11,312 nucleotides of DNA from the NCBI GenBank assembly GCA_910577365.1, contig CAJTMU010000054.1, positions 3,163 to 14,474 of the forward strand, read 5' to 3'. The notes beneath the pieces were generated by a model. The model was not told the origin of the DNA, searched no databases, and saw nothing but the letters and a program-made list of their open reading frames with translations. This DNA is from an uncultured Oscillospiraceae bacterium (GTDB lineage Bacteria > Bacillota > Clostridia > Oscillospirales > Ruminococcaceae). A program made the position numbers and the translations under genes. The first letter of the stretch is position 1. Each line of letters starts with the position of its first letter. Shown one piece after another: positions 1 through 5,556 of the stretch.

Positions 1-1
1 G

Positions 2-184
2 AAGATCGCCGATTACCGCTACACCAACAATACAACCAATGGCAAAATTGCAGCAATGGCGCATATATCACGCGCAAAGCTTGCGGCATTCATTACCGGG
101 GCGAGAATCGACGATGACACCGCACGGGCAATATCAAAGGCTATCGGATACGGAATTAGTGAAGGAGGTGACCCCCATGCCTAA
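2..184 (+). CDS. C-terminal part of a small helix-turn-helix (XRE-like) phage protein
   Basis: The 5' end lies outside the window; 60 residues remain before the TAA at 182-184. The visible stretch IAAMAHISRAKLAAFITGAR followed by DDDTARAISKAIGY has the spacing of a Cro/CI-type helix-turn-helix: a turn after AHIS, a recognition helix SRAKLAAFITG, then a helix ending in an ALGY-like motif. The family's usual role is DNA binding as a phage repressor, Cro or excision regulator; which one cannot be told from this fragment. Its last codons overlap the next gene by 8 bases, and the next gene's ribosome binding site (GGAGGTG at 164-170) lies inside it, so the two are probably translated together. Assignment as HTH is inferred from pattern only. 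Confidence 0.6.
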   Translation, partial: KIADYRYTNNTTNGKIAAMAHISRAKLAAFITGARIDDDTARAISKAIGYGISEGGDPHA

Positions 185-473
185 ATCAACGATAACCGTC
201 CGGATACCGCAGATAACGTCGCTTGAAACGGCGATAAGCCTGTACTACGAACGGATAGAGCTTTCAAACGACGATATCCGGAAACTGTTCGGACATATCT
301 CGTCCGCCACCATATCCAAGATGAAAAAGCTGGCGCGCGAGAAGATGATTGAAAACAATACGCCGTTCTGGAACGCGCAGTACATTAACACCGAGGTCGC
401 ATATAAGACCTGGGGGCTTGAAATAGGCGATCTTGAGCGACGGTATAAGAAAATCAAGGCAATTCAGACTTAA
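177..473 (+). CDS. Conserved phage protein of unknown function, possible HTH
   Basis: A 98-residue protein. I use ATG 177 because GGAGGTG (164-170) lies six bases before it; the longer reading from ATG 39 has no ribosome site and covers the upstream gene in another frame. The body, starting MPKSTITVRIPQITSLETAI, contains a segment ELSNDDIRKLFGHISSATIS followed by KMKKLAREKM (about residues 29-58). This reads like a helix-turn-helix of the 'seek order, check gene' type and suggests DNA binding. The C-terminus is charged (DLERRYKKIKAIQT). Proteins of this shape are common among hypothetical proteins of Clostridia phages, but I know of no tested function. It sits between a putative regulator and a run of tiny early genes, which fits a regulatory or accessory role. 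Confidence 0.7.
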   Translation: MPKSTITVRIPQITSLETAISLYYERIELSNDDIRKLFGHISSATISKMKKLAREKMIENNTPFWNAQYINTEVAYKTWGLEIGDLERRYKKIKAIQT

Positions 474-483
474 GGAGGGCAAT

Positions 484-576
484 ATGAAAAACGACAACAC
501 AAGCATTGAGAGCCTTTGCGAGGACATCAGAGATATGTTCGCGGAGATCAACGGTGAAAGCGAGGACAAGCCATGA
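484..576 (+). CDS. Tiny acidic protein, 30 aa, function unknown
   Basis: A short gene encoding 30 residues, MKNDNTSIESLCEDIRDMFA and then a Glu/Asp-rich tail ending EDKP. It is supported by an excellent ribosome site (AAGGAGGG, 473-480) just after the previous stop codon, and by an ATGA overlap (573-576) with the next gene, the usual sign of coupled translation. It has no membrane segment or metal motif. The middle could form one amphipathic helix. The acidic character is reminiscent of small phage proteins that bind host factors, but there is no direct evidence of a role. Confidence 0.6.
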   Translation: MKNDNTSIESLCEDIRDMFAEINGESEDKP

Positions 577-773
577 CAAAACGCGAAATAGCAGCCGCGG
601 CGCTGTTGGGACTGGGAATGCTGGTGCGCATGGGCACAATCGGCGACGCGGATTTGAACGGGATGTGGGCGAACGAGTATTACATACGAGCAGGAATAGG
701 AATAGCGCTGTGCTTAGCGGCGATACCCGTTTCGGGGGACGTTTCGAGGAAAGGCGGTGATGAAGATGTTTGA
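573..773 (+). CDS. Small predicted membrane protein
   Basis: Encodes 66 residues and starts within the stop of the preceding gene (ATGA, 573-576), with GAGGA at 562-566 as ribosome site. Two hydrophobic stretches are visible: AAAALLGLGMLV (about residues 7-18) and AGIGIALCLAAIPV (about 40-53), separated by a polar loop (GDADLNGMWANEYY). The C-terminus is charged (DVSRKGGDEDV). This suggests a two-pass inner membrane protein, though both segments are short. Tiny membrane proteins in early phage regions sometimes act in superinfection exclusion or host control, but nothing here identifies a function. The 3' end overlaps the start of the next gene. Confidence 0.55.
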   Translation: MTKREIAAAALLGLGMLVRMGTIGDADLNGMWANEYYIRAGIGIALCLAAIPVSGDVSRKGGDEDV

Positions 774-996
774 GAAAATCAAGCAGGTATTCATGGAGCA
801 ATATCTGAAAAATCAGAGCCTGCGTGAGAGCGCGATACAACAGGAGGACACTTTTACAACTATAGCCGCGAGTGGGCTGCAGGTGCAGCTGCTGGATTTG
901 TTCGGCGGCATTCTCGGGATTTCCCGCGAGGTAGCGGAGTGGATACTGAAAGATAGTGACGAAGCTCCGCAGATAGAAAAAAGCCGCGCGGACTGA
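766..996 (+). CDS. Small hypothetical phage protein
   Basis: A 76-residue protein, beginning MFEKIKQVFMEQ. ATG 766 is preferred because AGGCGGTGA (752-760) matches the ideal ribosome site AGGAGGTGA at all but one base and lies at a good distance; GTG 757 and ATG 760 are in-frame alternatives adding three or two residues. The N-terminal half is charged. A hydrophobic middle (LQVQLLDLFGGILGISREVA) may be an amphipathic helix rather than a true membrane segment. The tail is acidic then basic (KDSDEAPQIEKSRAD). It overlaps the end of the membrane-protein gene and closes this cluster of tiny genes. I do not recognise the family. Confidence 0.55.
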   Translation: MFEKIKQVFMEQYLKNQSLRESAIQQEDTFTTIAASGLQVQLLDLFGGILGISREVAEWILKDSDEAPQIEKSRAD

Positions 997-1029
997 CCCG
1001 ACACGGCAAACAAAAATATTCACAAGCAT

Positions 1030-1058
1030 ATTTTATCACAATGGAAAGGTATTGTCAA
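1030..1058 (-). promoter_or_regulatory. Leftward sigma-A-type promoter
   Basis: On the minus strand TTGACA (1053-1058) is followed by exactly 17 bases and then TAAAAT (1030-1035), with TGA just before the -10 (extended -10). This is close to the housekeeping consensus and much better than anything on the + strand here. Transcription would start near 1023 and run leftward, antisense to 760-1020, where I see no credible minus-strand gene. It could make an antisense RNA, be a remnant of a rearranged lysogeny region, or be chance. Confidence 0.5.
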
Positions 1059-1078
1059 GTACTTTTAGGAGGATTTTA

Positions 1079-1282
1079 ATGAATGCACATAGATGTGACC
1101 TTTGCGGTGAATTGTACGCAGAAAACGGCGAAATAAGAATAAAAAGCCTTTCGGGAATATATTACACGCTGCTTAGGAGAAATGATGGCGCAGTGATCGA
1201 TATTTGCTCTTCCTGTCGTCTCAAATTGCAAGACGTTTTTGACAATATCGGAGCCAATCGTGAGCTGAGTAAGTGCCATTAA
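1079..1282 (+). CDS. Small CxxC/CxxC zinc-ribbon-like protein
   Basis: A 67-residue protein beginning MNAHRCDLCGELYAENGEIR. The start ATG 1079 has a perfect AGGAGG (1067-1072) six bases upstream, so the longer in-frame reading from ATG 1052 is not needed. Two cysteine pairs, C6-x2-C9 and a second in DICSSC about 35 residues later, are spaced like a small zinc ribbon. Between them is a beta-rich stretch (IKSLSGIYYTLLRR). Such proteins usually bind a metal for stability and may contact nucleic acid or protein. No specific family is recognised. The gene stands apart from its neighbours, with an 82-base spacer before it and 89 bases after, and its local base composition is more AT-rich than the genes around it, hinting at a separately acquired early gene. 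Confidence 0.65.
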   Translation: MNAHRCDLCGELYAENGEIRIKSLSGIYYTLLRRNDGAVIDICSSCRLKLQDVFDNIGANRELSKCH

Positions 1283-1371
1283 CAGCAGCTTTGCACTCGA
1301 ATGCAAAAACAACAGCCACTTACACCAAGAATGGTGTGAAATAAACCTGTCAACGAAAGTGAGGAATAAAA
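1283..1371 (+). other. Spacer with two weak hairpins and an RBS
   Basis: The spacer holds TTTGCA/TGCAAA (1290-1295 with 1302-1307) and ACACCA/TGGTGT (1322-1327 with 1332-1337, loop AGAA). Neither is followed by a T-run, so they are not intrinsic terminators. GAGGA at 1361-1365 is the ribosome site for the next gene. Confidence 0.4.
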
Positions 1372-1719
1372 ATGACAGTAGAATTAAAATTTGGCGGGCT
1401 GAGTCCCGAAACGGCTCTCGCGCTTCTGAGCAGCGCGGCGGCGGTGAAAGCGTCGGAGAACGGCAAGGCGCAGATGGTCCTTGAGGGAGATTTCCCCCCG
1501 TCACTTCCCGAGACACCGACAGAGGTAAGTGTTCCCGCACAGCCCGAAGCAAGCCCCGCCATCACCACAGAGCAGGTGCGTGCGGTGCTTGCGGACAAGT
1601 CACGCGAGGGCAAAACCGCGGATGTAAAGGCACTGCTTGCAAAGCACGGCGCAGATAAGCTCACAGACGTACCCACGGGTGAATACGCGGCACTTCTGGC
1701 AGAAGCGGAGGCATTATAA
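1372..1719 (+). CDS. Phage protein of the 'Rrp5-like' label, function unknown
   Basis: A 115-residue protein with GAGGA (1361-1365) six bases before ATG. It has two parts. The N-terminal MTVELKFGGLSPETALALLS is followed by a Pro/Ala-rich linker (about residues 42-62). The C-terminal domain runs ITTEQVRAVLADKSREG, then DVKALLAKHGADKLTDVP and YAALLAEAEAL. This C-terminal pattern (EQVRAVLA.KS..G...VK.LL.K.GA.KL) is conserved in Firmicutes phages, where automated annotation often says 'rRNA biogenesis protein Rrp5'. That label is not credible for a phage protein of this size. The helical C-terminal domain resembles small domains in recombination-associated phage proteins. Its TAA overlaps the ATG of the DUF2800 gene (TAATG, 1717-1721), so the two are coupled and may act together. 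Confidence 0.7.
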   Translation: MTVELKFGGLSPETALALLSSAAAVKASENGKAQMVLEGDFPPSLPETPTEVSVPAQPEASPAITTEQVRAVLADKSREGKTADVKALLAKHGADKLTDVPTGEYAALLAEAEAL

Positions 1720-2855
1720 TGGGGGCTAAGTCAAAACCGGCGCATGCGATATTATCCGCCTCGTCAAGTCATCGGTGGCTGAATTGCCCGCCCTCCGCTC
1801 TGCTGTGCGCCGACAGGGAGGATATGGGCAGCAGCTTCGCGCGGGAGGGTACGGACGCTCACGCGCTTTGTGAATACAAGGTGCGCAGACTTCTCGGTGA
1901 GAATGCCGAAAGCCCCGTCGAAAATCTGACTTATTACGACGCGGAAATGGAAGAGTGCGCGGAGGATTACGCCGCGTACATATCGGAGCTGATAGCGGAC
2001 GCTAAAAAGCACTGCAGCGATCCAATTATCCTGGTGGAGCAGCGGCTTGATTTTTCGGAGTATGTCCCCGACGGCTTCGGGACGGGGGACTGCGTGGTGG
2101 TAGCCGATGACACGCTGGAGATCGTCGATTTCAAGTACGGGAAGGGCGTTGAGGTATCCGCCGTCAATAATCCGCAGATGATGTTATATGCGCTCGGCGC
2201 GCTAACTCTTTTCGACAGCCTTTACGATATCACACAGGTATCAATGACGATATTCCAGCCGCGCTTGAATAATCTGAGCAACAGCATTATATCAAAATCG
2301 GAGCTGCTGGAATGGGCGGCGAATACATTAAAGCCCGCCGCAGCTCGTGCAGCCAAAGGCGATGGGGAGTTCAGAAGCGGCGACTGGTGCCGGTTCTGCA
2401 AGGTCAAGGCGGAGTGCCGCAAACGCGCGGAGGCTAACCTGGAGCTTGCAAAGCTGGATTTCGCTCAGCCCGCAACACTGGGCAACACGGAAATTGCGGA
2501 TATTCTCAAAAAGGCGGATTCGCTCGCGGCGTGGGCTGCGGATATCAAGGAATATGCTTTAAATCAAGCTAAAAAGGGCGTTAAGTTTGATGGCTTCAAG
2601 CTGGTCGAGGGTAAATCCAACCGAAAGTACCTTGACGAGGCTGCCGCCGCTAAGCTGGTTGAAGCAGCGGGCTTTGACCCCTACGACAAGACGATAAAGG
2701 GCATAACAAGCATGGAAAAGCTGCTCGGAAAAAAGCGTTTCCTGGAAATTCTGAGCGAGTATGTGGTTAAACCAAAGGGCAAGCCGACGCTTGTTCCCGA
2801 TACTGACAAAAGACTCGCCATTAACGCGGCGGCGGAAGATTTTAAAGAGGGATAA
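1719..2855 (+). CDS. DUF2800 protein, Cas4/RecB-like PD-(D/E)XK nuclease
   Basis: A 378-residue protein that matches the phage DUF2800 family from its opening SASSSHRWLNCPPS. Seen in order: C23; GTDAH with H48, the conserved His of RecB-type nucleases; GTGD with D124; EIVDFKYGKG, giving D137 and K139, the metal-binding (D/E)xK core; QMMLYALG at 153-160, the Q-x3-Y motif of RecB/Cas4 nucleases; and C224-x2-C227-x5-C233. One N-terminal and three C-terminal cysteines in this spacing are what Cas4 and AddB use to hold a 4Fe-4S cluster, so I infer an iron-sulfur exonuclease that trims DNA ends during phage recombination or replication. The C-terminal ~120 residues are helical and unassigned. Start ATG overlaps the previous stop. 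The gene precedes the ssDNA-binding protein, fitting a nuclease plus binding-protein pair. Confidence 0.88.
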   Translation: MGAKSKPAHAILSASSSHRWLNCPPSALLCADREDMGSSFAREGTDAHALCEYKVRRLLGENAESPVENLTYYDAEMEECAEDYAAYISELIADAKKHCSDPIILVEQRLDFSEYVPDGFGTGDCVVVADDTLEIVDFKYGKGVEVSAVNNPQMMLYALGALTLFDSLYDITQVSMTIFQPRLNNLSNSIISKSELLEWAANTLKPAAARAAKGDGEFRSGDWCRFCKVKAECRKRAEANLELAKLDFAQPATLGNTEIADILKKADSLAAWAADIKEYALNQAKKGVKFDGFKLVEGKSNRKYLDEAAAAKLVEAAGFDPYDKTIKGITSMEKLLGKKRFLEILSEYVVKPKGKPTLVPDTDKRLAINAAAEDFKEG

Positions 2856-2902
2856 CCAAGCAAAAGCAACGCTCGAAAAGAGCGACGTAACGACCACACA
2901 GC

Positions 2903-2975
2903 AAAATTTTTCGTGAAAGCCCGTGAAAACGGAGCGAAGCGGAGCTTTTGCGGGCGGGTCGCGGAAATTTTTTTT
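2903..2975. repeat. Palindromic repeat, copy A (intergenic)
   Basis: This is one of three copies of a ~68-bp imperfect palindrome in the window. The outer arms are AT-rich ends (TTTTTCGTG at left, CGCGGAAATTT at right). The inner arms GCCCGTGAAAAC and GCTTTTGCGGGC pair with wobbles, around GGAGCGAAGC. Positions 2938-2970 match copy B (6116-6148) at 30 of 33 bases. The right end runs into T8 (2968-2975), so as RNA the hairpin could also weaken transcription before the ssDNA-binding gene. A separate small hairpin, CGCTC/GAGCG, is at 2870-2884. Confidence 0.75.
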
Positions 2976-2993
2976 GAAATAAGGAGAATTAAT

Positions 2994-3545
2994 ATGGAAA
3001 ACACAACAAAGGTAATCACAGGCAAGGACACACGATTCAGCTTCTGTCACATATGGGAGCCCGAGTCCATCAACGGAAGCGACCCCAAGTACAGCGTATC
3101 TCTTATCATTCCCAAAAGCGATACGGTAACGATCGAGAAGATCAACAAGGCTATCAGAGCAGCTTACGAGGAAGGTGCAAGCAAGCTCAAGGGCAACGGC
3201 AAAAGCGTTCCCGCGCTGTCGGCGCTTAAAACGCCACTTCGCGACGGTGATGTCGACCGCCCCGATGACGAGGCTTATGCAAACAGCTATTTCGTGAACG
3301 CCAATTCAAAGGACAAGCCCGGTATTGTGGACGCCGCCTGCCAAACGATCATTGACCGCGGCGAGGTTTACAGCGGGGTCTACGGCCGAGCTTCCATCAA
3401 CTTCTATGCGTTTAATGCGAACGTAAACAGGGGCATTGCCTGCGGGCTGAATAACCTTCAGAAGCTCCGCGATGGGGAGCCACTCGGCGGAAGATCGCGC
3501 GCAGAGGACGACTTCGCGGACGAGGGCGACGATTTCCTTTCATAA
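2994..3545 (+). CDS. ssDNA-binding protein, DUF2815 / Enc34 family
   Basis: A 183-residue protein. ATG 2994 has AAGGAG at 2981-2986; an in-frame GTG at 2913 would add 27 residues encoded by the palindromic repeat and lacks a ribosome site. The N-terminus, VITGKDTRFSFCHIWEPESI followed by NGSDPKYSVSLIIPKSD, is diagnostic of DUF2815, now known as the Enc34-type ssDNA-binding family: an OB-fold that coats single-stranded phage DNA. Conserved later motifs are LKTPLRDGD, YFVNANSKDKPGIVD and a YSGVYGRASINFYAFN strand, then the GIACGLNNLQK segment. The tail is strongly acidic and ends EGDDFLS, like the protein-recruiting tails of bacterial SSB and T7 gp2.5. Its place between the DUF2800 nuclease and the DNA polymerase fits a role at the replication fork and in recombination. 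Confidence 0.9.
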   Translation: MENTTKVITGKDTRFSFCHIWEPESINGSDPKYSVSLIIPKSDTVTIEKINKAIRAAYEEGASKLKGNGKSVPALSALKTPLRDGDVDRPDDEAYANSYFVNANSKDKPGIVDAACQTIIDRGEVYSGVYGRASINFYAFNANVNRGIACGLNNLQKLRDGEPLGGRSRAEDDFADEGDDFLS

Positions 3546-3568
3546 GGTTCAGACAACCGAACAGCCAC

Positions 3569-3625
3569 AGGGTGGCAGAGAATTTCTCTGCCGCCCTTAG
3601 GGCAGTGAAAGGGGGGGGATTTCCC
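3569..3625 (+). promoter_or_regulatory. Hairpins and G-tract ribosome site before the polymerase
   Basis: A 14-bp stem (3569-3582 with 3584-3597, one G-T wobble, central T) has GGCAGAGAA/TTCTCTGCC as its core. It overlaps an alternative hairpin GCCCTTAGGGC (3593-3603), so the two exclude each other. AAAG8 (3608-3618) follows and is the only purine-rich ribosome site for TTG 3626; its last Gs can pair with TTTCCC (3620-3625). There is no T-run, so this is not a terminator. The layout would allow control of polymerase translation, which is inference. Confidence 0.5.
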
Positions 3626-5554
3626 TTGAAGCAAATTTCAATAGATATTGAAACTTATTCATCGGTGGACCTGACCGAGTGCGGAGTGTACCGCTACTCC
3701 GAAAGCCCCGATTTTGAGGTGCTGCTGTTCGGCTATTCGGCAGACGGCGGCGAGGTGGAGGTCGTCGATATAGCTAACGGTGAGCAGCTGCCCGCCGAGA
3801 TAATTTCGGCGCTGAACAGTGATAGCGTTATAAAATGGGCATTCAACGCTAATTTTGAGCGCGTGTGCCTGTCGCATTTTCTGGGGGTAACGCTTGACCC
3901 CGCCTCATGGCGCTGCACCATGGTCTGGTGTATGTATCTCGGGCTGCCGCACACTCTGAAGCAGGCGGGCGAGGTGCTGAAGCTGAAGGACCGCAAGCTG
4001 AGCGAGGGCGAGGATCTGATAAAGATATTCAGCCTGCCCGATAAGTACGGGCGGCGCGTTGAGCCTAAGACCTTACCTGCACAGTGGGAACGGTTCAAGC
4101 GCTACAACAAGCGTGATGTTGAGGTAGAGATGGCAATACAGCGCTGCTTGGTCGGCTTTCCTGTTCCCGACTCTGTCTGGCGGGAATACGCCATGGATCA
4201 GCGCATAAACGACCGCGGGATAGCGATAAACCCGACGCTGGTAAACAACGCCATAACGCTTGACGAGCAGGCTAAAAACGTGCTTGGAGAGCGTATGAAG
4301 GAGCTTACCGGGCTTGACAATCCCAACTCCGTAACGCAGCTCAAAAAATGGCTTGGCGACCGCGGGCTGCATATGCCGTCGTTAGGCAAGAAGGAGGTCG
4401 CGGCGGCGCTTAAAACTGTTTCGGGAGAAGCCGCGGAGGTACTTAGGCTTAGGCAGCAGTCGGGAAAAAGCTCGGTCAGTAAATACACCGCGATGAAAAA
4501 ATCCGTGTGCGCTGACGGGCGAATACGAGGTATGTTCAGATTTTACGGTGCAAGGACGGGGCGCTGGACTTCCAAGATCGTACAGCTTCAGAACCTTCCG
4601 CAAAATCATCTTCCCGATCTGAAACAGGCGCGGGATCTTGTCATATGCAACGACCGCGAGGCGCTTGAAATGCTCTACGAAAATATTCCCGATACGCTGT
4701 CGCAACTTATCCGCACAGCGTTTGTCCCGCGTGAGGGGAAGAAGTTCATAGTTGCAGACTTCTCTGCGATAGAAGCCCGCGTTATCGCGTGGCTTGCAGG
4801 CGAGAACTGGCGGCAGAAAGCCTTTGCGGAGGGCGCGGATATTTATTGCGCAAGCGCTTCAAAGATGTTCGGCGTGCCGGTGGAAAAGCACGGCGTGAAC
4901 GGGCATCTGCGGCAGAAGGGCAAGATAGCGGAGCTGGCGCTCGGCTACGGCGGCTCGGTGGGAGCGCTCACTTCCATGGGCGCGCTTGAAATGGGGCTTG
5001 ATGAGGAAGAACTTCCCGAGCTCGTGGAAAGCTGGAGAGCCGCTAATCCCGCTATCACCGCGCTGTGGTACGGTGTGGGAGCCGCGGCAAAGCAGGCAAT
5101 CTCGGAGCGGGGCACGGCGCAGGCATACGGACGGACGCCGTCTGCAAAACTGAAATTCGAGTATAAGAGCGGTTTTTTATTTATCGAGCTGCCGTCAAAG
5201 CGACGTCTGGCATACGTCAAGCCGCAGGTCGGCGGTAAGGGTATCACCTATTGGGGCGTGAGCGGAAAGGACTGGAAGCTGCTCGAAAGCTACGGCGCAA
5301 AGCTGGTGGAGAATATCGTACAGGCGATCTCCCGCGACCTGCTGGTGAACGCTATGGAAAATCTGAGCGGCTATGACATTGTGGCGCATGTTCACGACGA
5401 GTTGATTATTGAGTGTGACAGAGACGTGTCCCTTGAAAATATATGTGCTGAAATGGCGGCAGCTTCTGCCTTGGAGGCAGAAGCTGCTTCCAAGGCAGAA
5501 GGGCTGATACTTCGCGCGGACGGCTATGAGTGTGAATTTTACAGAAAGGATTGA
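3626..5554 (+). CDS. Family A DNA polymerase with 3'-5' exonuclease (phage replicative)
   Basis: I choose TTG 3626, giving 642 residues, because the conserved family start is just before SIDIETYSSVDL and a G-rich ribosome site precedes it; GTG 3572 would add 18 residues encoded by a hairpin. Exonuclease motifs: D7-x-E9 (Exo I), NANFE near 74-78 (Exo II), YNKRD ending D164 (Exo III). Polymerase motifs: A, VADFSAIEARVIAW with D378; B, RQKGKIAELALGYGG with K431 and Y441; C, HDE with D591. All catalytic residues are present, so it should both polymerise and proofread. The family copies phage DNA in place of host Pol III or Pol I. Near the C-terminus an Ala/Glu-rich stretch (about 611-626) encoded by a palindrome replaces the segment usually found before LILRADGYECEF. 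The next gene starts two bases after the stop codon. Confidence 0.93.
   Translation: MKQISIDIETYSSVDLTECGVYRYSESPDFEVLLFGYSADGGEVEVVDIANGEQLPAEIISALNSDSVIKWAFNANFERVCLSHFLGVTLDPASWRCTMVWCMYLGLPHTLKQAGEVLKLKDRKLSEGEDLIKIFSLPDKYGRRVEPKTLPAQWERFKRYNKRDVEVEMAIQRCLVGFPVPDSVWREYAMDQRINDRGIAINPTLVNNAITLDEQAKNVLGERMKELTGLDNPNSVTQLKKWLGDRGLHMPSLGKKEVAAALKTVSGEAAEVLRLRQQSGKSSVSKYTAMKKSVCADGRIRGMFRFYGARTGRWTSKIVQLQNLPQNHLPDLKQARDLVICNDREALEMLYENIPDTLSQLIRTAFVPREGKKFIVADFSAIEARVIAWLAGENWRQKAFAEGADIYCASASKMFGVPVEKHGVNGHLRQKGKIAELALGYGGSVGALTSMGALEMGLDEEELPELVESWRAANPAITALWYGVGAAAKQAISERGTAQAYGRTPSAKLKFEYKSGFLFIELPSKRRLAYVKPQVGGKGITYWGVSGKDWKLLESYGAKLVENIVQAISRDLLVNAMENLSGYDIVAHVHDELIIECDRDVSLENICAEMAAASALEAEAASKAEGLILRADGYECEFYRKD
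5459..5500. repeat. Palindromic insert within the polymerase gene
   Basis: GCAGCTTCTGCCT (5459-5471) and AGGCAGAAGCTGC (5475-5487) form a perfect 13-bp stem with loop TGG. TTCTGCCTTGGA (5464-5475) also pairs perfectly with TCCAAGGCAGAA (5489-5500), an exclusive alternative. It is read in frame as an Ala/Glu-rich peptide, AAASALEAEAASKAEG. The core GGCAGA/TCTGCC also occurs in the hairpin at 3574-3592, suggesting a second repeat family. Confidence 0.7.
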
Positions 5555-5556
5555 AA

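Noticed and set aside
39..176. N-terminal extension of the gene starting at 177 from ATG 39
   Set aside because: It has no ribosome site and is covered by the HTH-like gene in another frame, while GGAGGTG precedes ATG 177.
454..1029. 191-codon minus-strand open frame that begins at the leftward promoter
   Set aside because: Its ATG overlaps the -10 box, so the transcript would start inside the codon region; the protein is Arg/Leu/Ser-rich noise and there is no ribosome site.
2868..2990. Intrinsic terminator between DUF2800 and the ssDNA-binding gene
   Set aside because: The palindrome followed by T8 could pass as one, but the stem is imperfect and the same repeat occurs inside a coding sequence, so termination is not its general function.
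3572..3625. GTG start adding 18 residues to the DNA polymerase
   Set aside because: The GTG lies within a 14-bp hairpin stem, has no good ribosome site, and the added residues are not part of the usual family N-terminus.
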